Shown: positions 8,921 to 17,083 of the stretch, in pieces
How the letters are laid out: every line of letters starts with the position of its first letter
Position numbering within the stretch: position 1 is the stretch's first letter
Origin: an uncultured Campylobacter sp.
GTDB taxonomy: Bacteria; Campylobacterota; Campylobacteria; Campylobacterales; Campylobacteraceae
Assembly (NCBI RefSeq): GCF_938045595.1
Contig: NZ_CALIBB010000255.1
Coordinates: 1-41,709 of the forward strand
Length of the DNA stretch: 41,709 bases
Direction: 5' to 3'
Made by a program: the position numbers and the translations under genes
Notes under the pieces: model-generated
What the model was told of the DNA's origin: nothing
The model's input: the letters and a program-made list of their open reading frames with translations, nothing else
The model's database searches: none

Positions 8921-9147
8921 CCTCTCCCCTTTTTGGCGACGACCATCCAATCGACTTGGTTATAGCGGATCGAGCTTAAAAGCGTGGAATTTAGCCCCTC
9001 CACCAGATCGGCGCTTTTTTGAACCGCGCTGAAATCGCCCATCTCAAACATAAAGATCATCGTCTCGCCGTGAGCGGAATTTTTTAAAATTTCGCCCATA
9101 CGGTTTAAAAATTTATCGCCCAGATGCCTCAAATCGTAGCGTTTCAT
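8917..9147 (-). CDS. Small complex I protein in the nuoE position (Cj1575c/HP1264-type)
   Basis: This 76-residue protein sits where nuoE would be but lacks the NuoE [2Fe-2S] cysteines; it has no cysteine at all. It starts MKRYDLRHLGDKFLNRMGEI and contains ETMIFMFEMGDFSAVQKSADLV, giving a small alpha/beta appearance. Position and size match Cj1575c of C. jejuni and HP1264 of H. pylori. In those species the pair replaces the NADH-oxidising module. It overlaps nuoD at its 5' end (9144-9147) and the next gene at its 3' end, both as ATGA, so all three are translationally coupled. The biochemical role of this small subunit is not clear from sequence. Confidence 0.78.
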   Translation of the reverse strand: MKRYDLRHLGDKFLNRMGEILKNSAHGETMIFMFEMGDFSAVQKSADLVEGLNSTLLSSIRYNQVDWMVVAKKGRG

Positions 9148-10370
9148 CGATCCACCTCGCCTAAAATGATATTCGTGCTGCCGATGATCGCCGCTGCATC
9201 GGCAAGATACTGCCCGGGTAAAATTTCTTCATATACCGCGCAGTGCCAAAAGCTTGGCGTGCGGATTTTAAGGCGGTACGGGCGGCTTTCGCCCATCGAG
9301 CGGATATAAAATCCAAGCTCGCCCTTAGGACTCTCGCTCGCGGCGTAAATTTCGCCCACGGGCGGGCGCAAACCCTGCGTAACCAGCACGAAATGCTGCA
9401 TCAGCGAGTAGTTTTGCGTCATGATCTGCTCTTTGTTCGGATTTACGTAAGCGGGATCGTCCGCTAAAATTTGCAGATCGCTTAGCGGATAGTATTTCGC
9501 GCACTGGCGCAAAATTTTAAGGCTCTCGCGCATCTCCGCCATATAACACTTATAGCGCGCGTAGCAATCGCCCTCGCTCGCATACGGCACGTCAAAATCA
9601 AGCTCGTCGTAGATGAGATAGGGCTCCTCTTTGCGGATATCCCAAGCATGCCCGCTAGCGCGCAGCGTCACTCCGCTACAGCCGCAGCTAAGGGCATCTT
9701 CGTGCGAGATCACGCCCACGCCCTCGGTTCGCATCAGCCAAATTCTATTCGTATCGAGCATATCTTCAAGCTCTTTAATGTCGCTCGGGAATTCGTCGCA
9801 AAATTTCAACATCTCTTCTAACCAGCCGTTAGGCAGATCCAAAAAGACGCCGCCGATTTTGACATTATTGTGCGTAAGGCGTGCGCCGCAGTATTTCTCT
9901 ATGAGATCAAGTATGTATTCGCGCGAACGAAAGCAGTAGAGAAATACCGTCATCGCGCCGATATCAAGCGCGTGCGTACCCAAGAACAGAAGGTGCGAGC
10001 TAATGCGATTAAGCTCCAATAGGATCGTGCGGATGATCTGCGCGCGGCGCGGCACTTCGATGCCGCAGAGCTTCTCGACCGCGGCGCAAAAACCGTAGTT
10101 GTTCGAGCCCGATGCGATGTAATCGATGCGATCTGTTACGGGGACGAACTCCGCGTAGATCATATTTTCTGCCATCTTTTCGATGCCTCGGTGCATATAG
10201 CCCACGCCGGGGCGGGCTCGCACGATGCGCTCGCCGTCAAGCTCCAGCACGAGCTTTAGCTGGCCGTGCGCGCTTGGATGCTGCGGACCGAAATTTAAGA
10301 TCATATTCGCGCCCTCGCGCTCGTACTCGATGTTTTCGAAAAACGGTCTTAGCTTGCTTGGATTTTGCAT
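9144..10370 (-). CDS. nuoD: NADH-quinone oxidoreductase subunit D
   Basis: NuoD is the 49-kDa-type subunit that, with NuoB, forms the quinone reduction site. The 408-residue protein shows the signature LNFGPQHPSAHGQLKLVLEL near residue 25 (conserved His pair). It also has RPGVGYMHRGIEKMAE, then YAEFVPVTDRIDY and GSTNIILGEVDR at the C-terminus. It is homologous to the large subunit of NiFe hydrogenases but without nickel ligands. It begins one base from the nuoC stop (shared base 10370), typical of this operon. Length and motifs are ordinary. Confidence 0.96.
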   Translation of the reverse strand: MQNPSKLRPFFENIEYEREGANMILNFGPQHPSAHGQLKLVLELDGERIVRARPGVGYMHRGIEKMAENMIYAEFVPVTDRIDYIASGSNNYGFCAAVEKLCGIEVPRRAQIIRTILLELNRISSHLLFLGTHALDIGAMTVFLYCFRSREYILDLIEKYCGARLTHNNVKIGGVFLDLPNGWLEEMLKFCDEFPSDIKELEDMLDTNRIWLMRTEGVGVISHEDALSCGCSGVTLRASGHAWDIRKEEPYLIYDELDFDVPYASEGDCYARYKCYMAEMRESLKILRQCAKYYPLSDLQILADDPAYVNPNKEQIMTQNYSLMQHFVLVTQGLRPPVGEIYAASESPKGELGFYIRSMGESRPYRLKIRTPSFWHCAVYEEILPGQYLADAAAIIGSTNIILGEVDR

Positions 10371-11158
10371 TATTTTCTCTTTGTGATGATCTTGTAAATT
10401 CCGCGTTTAACGCGTTTTACGAAACGCACGCCGCCCTCTTCTTGGTATTCTTGTAAAATTTTTTCTTGCGGGCGCGGCTCGCCTCTAGCGCCCTCGTGAT
10501 AGAGCCGCGTAAAGTTAAAGGTATCTTTTTCATCCACGAATGCGGAATTTCGGTTTTCTTCGCCGATCCGCTCGCGCGCGTCAGATCCAAAAATTTTATC
10601 CACCTCGTACCACTTGGCAAAATCGTCTCCTTGCAGCGGATAGGACTTCAAAAGCGGGTGTCCGAACCAATCATCGGGCATTATTAGGCGCGCCAAGTTC
10701 GGATGATTTTCAATCCAAACGCCCATCATATCGTATAGCTCGCGCTCCGCCCAGTTCGCGCTTTTGTAGATGCCCGCAGCGCTTTGCAAAAAGCTCTCAT
10801 TCGGCACGAAGCACTTTAGCCGCGCGCGGCGCGCCCTTTTGATATCCAAAAGCTGATAAAAAACCTCGATGCCGCCGCGAGCCTCGGTAAAATCTACGCC
10901 GCTTAGCTCGCACAAAATTTCATATCCCGCGCCCTTAAGCGCACGCAGCGCCGCTAAATTTTGCGCGGGCTCCACATAGAGCACGAGAGTGTTAAATTCC
11001 ACGTATGAGTTTAAAATTTGGATGCCTTCAAGCGCGTCCAGATCGTCTTTGAAATCGCTCTCGTTTGCGCTGGATTTCGGCGTTTCCTCGGGAATGAAAA
11101 ATCTGTCTTTGTAGTAATTTTTTTTACTCTGATCGCCTTTGGGATTAAATTTTCTCAT
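10370..11158 (-). CDS. nuoC: NADH-quinone oxidoreductase subunit C
   Basis: NuoC is a peripheral-arm scaffold subunit. The family motif is recognisable as WAERELYDMMGVWIENHP followed by RLIMPDDWFGHPLLKSYPLQ around residues 165-200. I set the start at 11158 (MRKFNPKGDQ), where TGATG couples it to the nuoB stop. The longer in-frame ORF reaching 11302 lies inside nuoB and has an Arg/Ala-rich, unnatural composition. The protein is then 262 residues, as expected for Campylobacter. The basic, Lys-rich first 30 residues precede the conserved domain. Confidence 0.93.
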   Translation of the reverse strand: MRKFNPKGDQSKKNYYKDRFFIPEETPKSSANESDFKDDLDALEGIQILNSYVEFNTLVLYVEPAQNLAALRALKGAGYEILCELSGVDFTEARGGIEVFYQLLDIKRARRARLKCFVPNESFLQSAAGIYKSANWAERELYDMMGVWIENHPNLARLIMPDDWFGHPLLKSYPLQGDDFAKWYEVDKIFGSDARERIGEENRNSAFVDEKDTFNFTRLYHEGARGEPRPQEKILQEYQEEGGVRFVKRVKRGIYKIITKRK

Positions 11159-11667
11159 CAGATCAGCCTTTTTGCCTTTTGCGCGCGGCGCGGGGTTTGG
11201 GTGCGGATCTTTTTTTGCAGCACCATCATCGCAAACTGCAGCGTCTCGGGGCGCGGCGCGCATCCGGGCAGATAGATATCCACGGGCACTATGCGGTCGC
11301 AACCCTGCACCGTCGCGTAGGTATTAAACATCCCCCCGGTATTGGCGCAGCTGCCCATACTGATGACCCATTTGGGCTCGGGCATCGCGTCGTATAGGCG
11401 GCGCGTAAACTCGGCGTGCTTTTTACTAAGCGTGCCCGCGATTATCATCACCTCCGACTGCTTTACGCTTGCGCGAAATATCGTGCCGAAGCGGTCGAAG
11501 TCAAATCTGCCCGCACCCGCCGCCATCATCTCGATCGCACAGCAAGCAAGCCCGTACGTCATCGCCCACAAGGAGTTACTCCTGCCCCACGCGATCAGCT
11601 TATCGACGGTGGTAAGAACTACTGGAAGCCCGTTTTCGCGCGCGTAGTTTATCTTATGCTCTGCCAA
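11158..11667 (-). CDS. nuoB: NADH-quinone oxidoreductase subunit B
   Basis: NuoB holds cluster N2, the terminal [4Fe-4S] centre that passes electrons to quinone. The ligands are visible: the adjacent pair Cys42-Cys43 in GLACCAIEM, Cys107 in SMGSCANTGG and Cys136 in YLPGCAPRPE. The last motif is usually PGCPPRPE; here the first Pro after Cys is Ala, a mild variation. Length 169 is normal, with a basic tail ending KKIRTQTPRRAQKAKRLI. The start overlaps the end of nuoA by 19 bases. Confidence 0.96.
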   Translation of the reverse strand: MAEHKINYARENGLPVVLTTVDKLIAWGRSNSLWAMTYGLACCAIEMMAAGAGRFDFDRFGTIFRASVKQSEVMIIAGTLSKKHAEFTRRLYDAMPEPKWVISMGSCANTGGMFNTYATVQGCDRIVPVDIYLPGCAPRPETLQFAMMVLQKKIRTQTPRRAQKAKRLI

Positions 11668-12038
11668 TTTAGCGCTCCTTTTTTCCAGGCGTAGATGAAA
11701 CCGATGCCTAATAATACGATGAAAAACGCCATCTCTACAAGCCCGAACACGCCTAAAATTTTAAAATTTACCGCCCACGGAAACATAAAGATAATCTCGA
11801 CATCAAAAAGTATGAAAAGCACGGCTATCAAAAAAAAGTGGGAGTTCATTCGGTTGGGCTGCTTGACGGCTTCGGGGCCGCTTTCGTAAATTTCGCCCTT
11901 TAGCCGCTCGTCGCGCCTGTCTGCCAAACGCGAGCCTACCAAAGAGGATAGTTTAACGATGAGCGAAAAGACGCAAAAAGCTAGGATTAGCATTACGAAT
12001 ATTCCGAAATACGGGCTTTGCAGCGGAATTCTAGACAT
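11649..12038 (-). CDS. nuoA: NADH-quinone oxidoreductase subunit A
   Basis: NuoA is a three-helix membrane subunit at the arm junction and the first gene of the operon. Hydrophobic segments lie near residues 12-34, 67-88 and 97-119. The signature YESGPEAV (acidic residue in the quinone-facing loop) and FDVEIIFMFPWAV are typical. The Cys often found in the first loop of homologues is replaced by Ser in YESGPE. Length 129 is normal. A GAGGCG Shine-Dalgarno precedes the ATG, and a promoter lies in the divergent spacer upstream. Confidence 0.95.
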   Translation of the reverse strand: MSRIPLQSPYFGIFVMLILAFCVFSLIVKLSSLVGSRLADRRDERLKGEIYESGPEAVKQPNRMNSHFFLIAVLFILFDVEIIFMFPWAVNFKILGVFGLVEMAFFIVLLGIGFIYAWKKGALNWQSIR

Positions 12039-12068
12039 TTTTCGCCTCGGTTTTAAAATTTAATGTGG

Positions 12069-12074
12069 ATTGTA
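12069..12074 (-). promoter_or_regulatory. Candidate -10 element for the nuo operon
   Basis: On the minus strand TACAAT occurs 31 bases upstream of the nuoA ATG, preceded by T/A-rich sequence (GCTTTATTAAATCAATA). This fits the Campylobacter sigma-70 pattern of a good -10 with a periodic AT-rich region instead of a strict -35. It is the only gene-free spacer upstream of the 13-gene run, so a promoter is expected here. Confidence 0.5.
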
Positions 12075-12182
12075 ACGAAGTATTGATTTAATAAAGCTTA
12101 GCGCGCGCCACTAAATTCGCTTTTAAAATTAAAATTTATATACCTCGCCCGTGCGATTTAGTGGGGATTAAGGCGCGTGTGG

Positions 12183-12188
12183 TAAAAT
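12183..12188 (+). promoter_or_regulatory. Candidate -10 element for the PiT gene
   Basis: TAAAAT lies 23 bases before the ATG of the phosphate transporter, followed by AAGGGAG (12201-12207) as Shine-Dalgarno. The leader would be very short. It shares the 173-base divergent spacer with the nuo promoter. Confidence 0.35.
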
Positions 12189-12211
12189 TTCGCGGATTTT
12201 AAGGGAGAGCT

Positions 12212-13774
12212 ATGAAATCTAGCAAGATAAGTCTCATTTTCTACGGCATATTCTGCGGCGTAACAATCTATTTTCTTATCTGGGGATTCGGTTTTATAGG
12301 AAGCGGCGATAAAATGCTATTTTTAGTTTCGGTATTTTTGGGCATCTTTATGGCCTTTAATATCGGCGGAAACGACGTGGCAAATTCCTTCGGCACCAGC
12401 GTCGGAAGCGGCACTCTTAGCATCGCGCAAGCCCTTTGTATCGCGGCGGTATTTGAAGCAAGCGGCGCGGTAATCGCAGGCGGCGAAGTAACCTCGACGA
12501 TCCGCAGCGGCATAATCGATCTTAGCAAAATGGACGTGCATCCTAGGGATTTTATCTATGTAATGATGAGCGCGCTTTTTGCGGCAGGCGCGTGGCTGCT
12601 TTTTGCCAGCAGAAAGGGTTTGCCCGTATCCACTACTCATGCGATCATCGGCGGTATCGTGGGCTCGGGGCTTACGCTAGGCGCCCTGCTTAATACCGCA
12701 GAGACTTCCGCATTGTGGCTCGTGCAGTGGGATAAGATCGGCAAAATAGCGATCTCTTGGGTGCTCTCGCCGATTTTGGGTGGAGTGATCTCCTTTGGAA
12801 TTTTCTGGCTTATCAAACATTATATTTTGGATTACAACCGCTACGCTCAAATAAAGATCGACCGCATAAAGCGCGAAAAAAAATCTCTCCGCAAATTGCA
12901 TAAAAAGACCTTCGAGACCCTGGATGACATTCAAAAGATCGCCTATGCAGAAGCGCTAAATCACGATATTTACGCGATGCGCGATCCAGATTTCGATCCA
13001 AGCGAGCTGGATAGCGAGTATTATAAAAAGGTGATCGAGCTTGACGCGAAAAAAGAGAAGCTAAAATCTCACAAAGCCCTAGAGTACGGGATCCCTGCCG
13101 TAGCGGGTATCGGAGCCTTCGTGATCTCGGCGATGCTGATATTTAAGGGGCTGCATAATCTAAATTTCGGGCTTACAAATTTTTACAACTACCTCATCAT
13201 CGGTATGTCGACGCTGATTACCTGGCTTTTGATGTTTATTTTCGCTAAAACCCTGCGCCGCTCAAATTTAAACAAATCCGCGTTTTTGATGTTTAGCTGG
13301 CTGCAGGTGCTCACCGCTAGCGGCTTTGCGTTTTCGCACGGCAGCAACGACATCGCAAACGCCGTGGGTCCGTTCGCCGCAATCATCGATACGATGGCTA
13401 CGAATAGTATCAATCCCTCCACTCCCGTGCCGCAGCAGATTATGATAATGTTCGCAGTAGCCCTCATAGCGGGGCTTTGGTTCATCGGCAAAGAGGTGAT
13501 CGCCACCGTAGGCACCAATCTTACGAAAATTCACCCAGCCTCGGGCTTTAGCGCCGAGCTCGCAAGCGCCGTCGTCGTCATGGCGGCATCGGTGCTGGGG
13601 CTTCCGATCTCCTCGACCCACGTGCTAATCGGCGCGATTTTAGGCATCGGCTTGGTAAATCACAGCACGAACTGGTCGCTGATGAAGCCGATCGGGCTAG
13701 CGTGGATCATCACCCTACCCGTCTCGGCGCTGCTTTCGGCGTTTGCATTTGTACTTTTGCGCCACGTATTTTAG
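12212..13774 (+). CDS. pit: PiT-family inorganic phosphate transporter
   Basis: This 520-residue membrane protein is a low-affinity phosphate (metal-phosphate)/cation symporter of the PiT family. It shows the two inverted family signatures: GGNDVANSFGTSVGSG near residue 50 and GSNDIANAVGPFAAI near residue 388. The first is followed by LPVSTTHAIIGGIVGSGL and the second by LPISSTHVLIGAILGIGL. A charged cytoplasmic loop (about residues 215-295, Lys/Arg/Glu-rich) separates the halves, as in bacterial and eukaryotic members. It has its own strong AAGGGAG Shine-Dalgarno. It is transcribed alone, divergent from nuo; no pho-box was recognised. The symbol is by family only. Confidence 0.9.
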   Translation: MKSSKISLIFYGIFCGVTIYFLIWGFGFIGSGDKMLFLVSVFLGIFMAFNIGGNDVANSFGTSVGSGTLSIAQALCIAAVFEASGAVIAGGEVTSTIRSGIIDLSKMDVHPRDFIYVMMSALFAAGAWLLFASRKGLPVSTTHAIIGGIVGSGLTLGALLNTAETSALWLVQWDKIGKIAISWVLSPILGGVISFGIFWLIKHYILDYNRYAQIKIDRIKREKKSLRKLHKKTFETLDDIQKIAYAEALNHDIYAMRDPDFDPSELDSEYYKKVIELDAKKEKLKSHKALEYGIPAVAGIGAFVISAMLIFKGLHNLNFGLTNFYNYLIIGMSTLITWLLMFIFAKTLRRSNLNKSAFLMFSWLQVLTASGFAFSHGSNDIANAVGPFAAIIDTMATNSINPSTPVPQQIMIMFAVALIAGLWFIGKEVIATVGTNLTKIHPASGFSAELASAVVVMAASVLGLPISSTHVLIGAILGIGLVNHSTNWSLMKPIGLAWIITLPVSALLSAFAFVLLRHVF

Positions 13775-13965
13775 GCTAAATTTAAAAATCCGCTCCCCGG
13801 AATTTTAAAATTTCGCAAAATTCTACGCAGGCTAAATTTTAAAATTTTACGGCGCCGAAGCGAGCAAATTTTGCAGCTCCTATTGCGACCGCACACTGCA
13901 TAAAACTCGCTTCCAGCGGCACGGATTCCGCCCGCACGCCCTATAAAATTTAATAAAATTTTAGC

Positions 13966-13971
13966 TACAAT
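13966..13971 (+). promoter_or_regulatory. Candidate -10 element for azlCD
   Basis: TACAAT sits 24 bases before the azlC ATG, preceded by the AT-rich tract ATAAAATTTAATAAAATTTT. AGGAAA at 13987-13992 is the ribosome binding site. The preceding spacer from 13775 holds only AT-rich words and no gene. Confidence 0.5.
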
Positions 13972-13995
13972 CGCGCTTTTAAATTTAGGAAAGCT

Positions 13996-14754
13996 ATGAG
14001 TAAATTTGAAATTTTCAGATCCACCCTCGCCGTGATGATGGGCTACGTGCCGCTGGGGCTGGCGTTTGGTATCTACGGCATCAGCCAGGATCTGCCCATC
14101 TGGGCGCTCGCGCTAACCTCGCTGCTGATCTACGCAGGCAGCGTGGAGTTCGTGCTGATCGCCTTCATCGTAACTCACGCCTCGCTCGTAGATACCTTCG
14201 TCGTGGCGTTTTTGCTAAATTTTCGCCATTTTTTCTACACGATGTCGCTGCTTGAGGAACTGCGCTTCGTGCGTCATAAAATTTACGCCGTGTATGCCCT
14301 TACCGACGAAACCTTTGCTCTGCTAAAAGCGCGCGCGTTTTTGCGCCCCGAGGAGCTTAGCGGCGAGCAGCCCGTAACGCCGCAAAGACTAAAAGAGCTT
14401 GATCTGCTCTATAATCTAACCGCGGTTTTAAATCAATCCTACTGGGTTGCGGGCGTCGTTGCAGGGGCTGTTTTGGGGGCAAGCTTAAAGCTTGATTTTA
14501 GCGGAGTCGAGTTTAGCCTGACGGCACTTTTTGCGATGCTAACCTATGAGGTTTTTAAAGCAAATCCGCAATACAAAGTGCTATTTCTGGGCTTTGCCTG
14601 CGCGTTTGCGGGGCTTTTTATCTTTCCTACAAAATACTTTTTATTCGGCACTCTGATTTTCGGCACTGCAGTATTGCTGCTCTTTCGTAAATACTTCGAG
14701 CGACCTTCGCGCATGGGACGTAGGCTACGAAAATTCCTAAAAAGGAGCAGGTAG
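13996..14754 (+). CDS. azlC: AzlC-family branched-chain amino acid exporter, large subunit
   Basis: This 252-residue integral membrane protein matches the AzlC/YgaZ family. It begins with the conserved core GYVPLGLAFGIYG, followed by ALTSLLIYAGSVEFVLIAF and NFRHFFYTMSL, where the N-R-H/F-Y pattern is typical. AzlC and AzlD together export branched-chain amino acids or related compounds in characterised bacteria. About seven to eight hydrophobic segments are visible, with a basic C-terminus (RPSRMGRRLRKFLKRSR). It is followed at once by its partner azlD with a one-base overlap. The exact substrate in this organism cannot be read from sequence. Confidence 0.9.
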   Translation: MSKFEIFRSTLAVMMGYVPLGLAFGIYGISQDLPIWALALTSLLIYAGSVEFVLIAFIVTHASLVDTFVVAFLLNFRHFFYTMSLLEELRFVRHKIYAVYALTDETFALLKARAFLRPEELSGEQPVTPQRLKELDLLYNLTAVLNQSYWVAGVVAGAVLGASLKLDFSGVEFSLTALFAMLTYEVFKANPQYKVLFLGFACAFAGLFIFPTKYFLFGTLIFGTAVLLLFRKYFERPSRMGRRLRKFLKRSR

Positions 14755-15101
14755 TGGAAATTTTACCCTATATCTTTCTGGCCTCGCTCGCTACGATTTT
14801 GACGCGATTTTTGCCGCTGCTGCTTTTTAAGAAAAAGACCGCGAGTCCAAGCTTATCGTATCTGCAGAAAAACTCGGGCCTTTTGATAATGGTCGTTTTG
14901 ACGATCTATGCGCTTAAGACGATGCTGCCTAGCTTTTCGGGCGAGCGGGATTTTAGCGCAGATGTCCTGCAAACGGCGACGCTGCTATTTTGCCTGATTA
15001 TGGCGTTTTGCGTGCATGCTAAATTTCGCAATTCGCTCGCGACGATAGCGCTTCCTACGCTAATATATATGGCGGCGCTACACTTTTTATTGAATTATTG
15101 A
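14754..15101 (+). CDS. azlD: AzlD-family exporter small subunit
   Basis: This 115-residue protein with four hydrophobic segments is the small partner of AzlC. It shows the family pattern of an N-terminal LASLATILTRFLPLLLF (the T-R-P element is conserved) and a middle VVLTIYALKT. The start is a GTG at 14754 sharing a base with the azlC TAG, with AAGGAG 7 bases upstream. A tight pair of this kind indicates a two-component transporter. Nothing unusual is seen. Confidence 0.88.
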   Translation: MEILPYIFLASLATILTRFLPLLLFKKKTASPSLSYLQKNSGLLIMVVLTIYALKTMLPSFSGERDFSADVLQTATLLFCLIMAFCVHAKFRNSLATIALPTLIYMAALHFLLNY

Positions 15102-15170
15102 TAAATTTATAAGTTAGTTTTCGATAAACTTCAAAAATTAGTTTTTAAGTTTAAAAAAGGTTAAAGTTTT

Positions 15171-16523
15171 ATGAATTTTATCAGTCAAATGGTGCATAGC
15201 TTCGCCAAAAAATATGCCGCCGAAACTATGCAAAAATCCCTATACAACTCCCTTAGAATCGACATCACGCAGGAAAATATCGCTAAAATTCCAAACCCCG
15301 ATAAAAAATATATGCTCTACATGCACGTGCCCTTTTGCCACACGTTTTGTCCGTACTGCTCCTTTCATAAATACGCCTACGAGCGCGGTGCGTGCAAGGC
15401 GTATTTCAGCGCGCTGCGCACCGAGATGCAGCGCACGAAAGACGCAGGCTACGACTTTGAGACGCTTTATGTAGGCGGCGGCACGACGCTTATCGATGAG
15501 GATGAGTTAGCGCGCACGCTGGAGCTTGCCAAGTCGCTTTTTAGCATCAAAGAGGTCTCGTGCGAGAGCGATCCCAACCACATCGAGCCTGAGAGCTTGC
15601 TGCGATTTCGCGGGCTAATAGACCGCCTAAGCGTGGGGGTGCAGAGCTTTGATGATGATATTTTACGTAAAGCTTCGCGCTACGACAAATTCGGCTCGGG
15701 CGAAATTCTGCAAGAAAAGCTATCCCGAGCGGTCGGAATTTTGCCGATTTTAAGCCTGGATCTGATCTTTAATTTTCCGTTTCAAACTCGCGAAATTTTA
15801 CTTCGCGACATTGAAGCGGCAAAGGCGGTAAAACCGGAGCAGATCACGCTGTATCCGCTGATGAAATCGCCTTTGATGCGCGATCAAATAGCGCGAAGCC
15901 TCGGCGTTAGCAATGTAGATCACGAGGAGGAGTTTTACTCCATCATCTGCAAGGAATTTTCTAGCTGGCACCGCAGCAACGCATGGGCCTTCGCTCGCGA
16001 AAAATCAAATATGAGCGACGAGTATGTAGGCACAAACCACGAATACGTGGGCATCGGAAGCGGCGCGTTTAGTTTCCTAGGCGGCAGGCTGCTCGTAAAT
16101 GCGTTCAACCTCGAAGACTACGCAAGCAGAGTGCGCAAAAACGAAAGCACCGTCATCGCCACCTGCGATTTTAGCAGATCCGAGCGCGCAAAATACCTCT
16201 TTTTGACCGAGCTTTTTAACGGCGAGATCGACATCGCTAAATTTAACGCCGCAAACGATCTAAATTTGCGTCGCGAACTTGGCAGAGAGCTTAGCCTGCT
16301 AAGGCTTGCAGGAGCCGTGCGGATCGATAGCGAGATCATCCGTACGACGGAATTTGGCGCGTATTTGTGCCTTGTTTTGATGAAGGAATTTTACACCGGC
16401 ATGGACAAGGTGCGCGCGGCATTTCGCGACGACGCCAAGATTAAGCGCGCAAAACAGCTCATCATCATGGACGAAAGCGAATCCGCCGCAACCGGCGCGG
16501 CAAAAGGCGAGATAGCGTCGTAA
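15171..16523 (+). CDS. Radical SAM protein of the HemN/HemW family (coproporphyrinogen oxidase-like)
   Basis: The 450-residue protein carries the radical SAM cluster motif CHTFCPYC (Cys 56, 60, 63) within LYMHVPFC. It also has YVGGGTTLIDEDEL (SAM-binding glycine motif), LSVGVQSFDDDIL and YVGIGSGAFSF, all typical of the HemN/HemW clade. True HemN has a fourth cysteine one residue after the third; here CPYC is followed by Ser-Phe, the pattern of HemW or HutW/ChuW relatives. So it may be a haem chaperone or haem-degrading homologue rather than the oxidase. It stands alone with its own AAAAAAGG ribosome site. Family is secure, function is not. Confidence 0.85.
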   Translation: MNFISQMVHSFAKKYAAETMQKSLYNSLRIDITQENIAKIPNPDKKYMLYMHVPFCHTFCPYCSFHKYAYERGACKAYFSALRTEMQRTKDAGYDFETLYVGGGTTLIDEDELARTLELAKSLFSIKEVSCESDPNHIEPESLLRFRGLIDRLSVGVQSFDDDILRKASRYDKFGSGEILQEKLSRAVGILPILSLDLIFNFPFQTREILLRDIEAAKAVKPEQITLYPLMKSPLMRDQIARSLGVSNVDHEEEFYSIICKEFSSWHRSNAWAFAREKSNMSDEYVGTNHEYVGIGSGAFSFLGGRLLVNAFNLEDYASRVRKNESTVIATCDFSRSERAKYLFLTELFNGEIDIAKFNAANDLNLRRELGRELSLLRLAGAVRIDSEIIRTTEFGAYLCLVLMKEFYTGMDKVRAAFRDDAKIKRAKQLIIMDESESAATGAAKGEIAS

Positions 16524-16529
16524 ATTTTG

Positions 16530-16592
16530 TGCCAGACCACTACGACTAGCGCTTGGGCGCACCCAAAGCCTTAGCGCAAATACCGTCTGGCA
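16530..16592 (+). terminator. Long stem-loop after the radical SAM gene, possible terminator or small RNA
   Basis: An exact 8-base inverted repeat, TGCCAGAC and GTCTGGCA, brackets an inner hairpin (GCTTGGG with CCCAAAGC around CGCA). It begins 7 bases after the stop codon. The downstream flank TTAAAACA has no long U run, so classical intrinsic termination is doubtful. Confidence 0.45.
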
Positions 16593-16639
16593 TTAAAACA
16601 CAAACGAATTTTTGATTTCAAAATTTAGGAAACGCCGCA

Positions 16640-16993
16640 ATGAAACGCAGAATGGTCAAACTATTCATTTTGTTTCTGTTTTTTGTCCTTGCATTTGAGC
16701 TCGTCGGCAATCTTTTTAATTTCGGTCGCTTCCCGTTTCATAAGAGCTGTGAGGCATTTATGATGATAAACCGCCATATAACCGGCGATTCAAACGATAG
16801 GTGCGTAATGCAGCTTATGGAACAGGGCAATAAAAGAGATCTTTCGCTATTTTACTATAAAACTAAATTTAATCTTGAGGAGCCATTGTCTGAACTGGAC
16901 GAAAAAGCTATAAAATTTTTAAATATTCCAAACTCAAAGATAATCACCGTAAATAAAGACGGCATGGAAAAGAAATTTTTAATAAGCGATTAA
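16640..16993 (+). CDS. Small membrane-anchored protein, unknown function
   Basis: This 117-residue protein has one N-terminal hydrophobic segment (about residues 7-27, VKLFILFLFFVLAFELVG) and a hydrophilic remainder with two cysteines (CEAFMMINRHI and RCVMQLME). It looks like an inner-membrane-anchored periplasmic protein. AGGAAA lies 7 bases before the ATG. It is the first of six AT-rich genes in the same direction that resemble an immunity-gene cluster. By position it could itself be an immunity protein against a periplasm- or membrane-active toxin, but I do not recognise the family. Confidence 0.65.
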   Translation: MKRRMVKLFILFLFFVLAFELVGNLFNFGRFPFHKSCEAFMMINRHITGDSNDRCVMQLMEQGNKRDLSLFYYKTKFNLEEPLSELDEKAIKFLNIPNSKIITVNKDGMEKKFLISD

Positions 16994-17083
16994 ATTTAAA
17001 TAGCAAAGAAGCCCTGCTTCAATTGCAATATCAAAGCCTAACAAATCGAGAATTTTAAAATTTATAAAATTAAAGGAGGAGCA

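Noticed and set aside
11159..11302. Longer start for nuoC at 11302
   Set aside because: The extension lies within nuoB, is Arg/Ala-rich and lacks a ribosome site; TGATG coupling at 11158 is far better.
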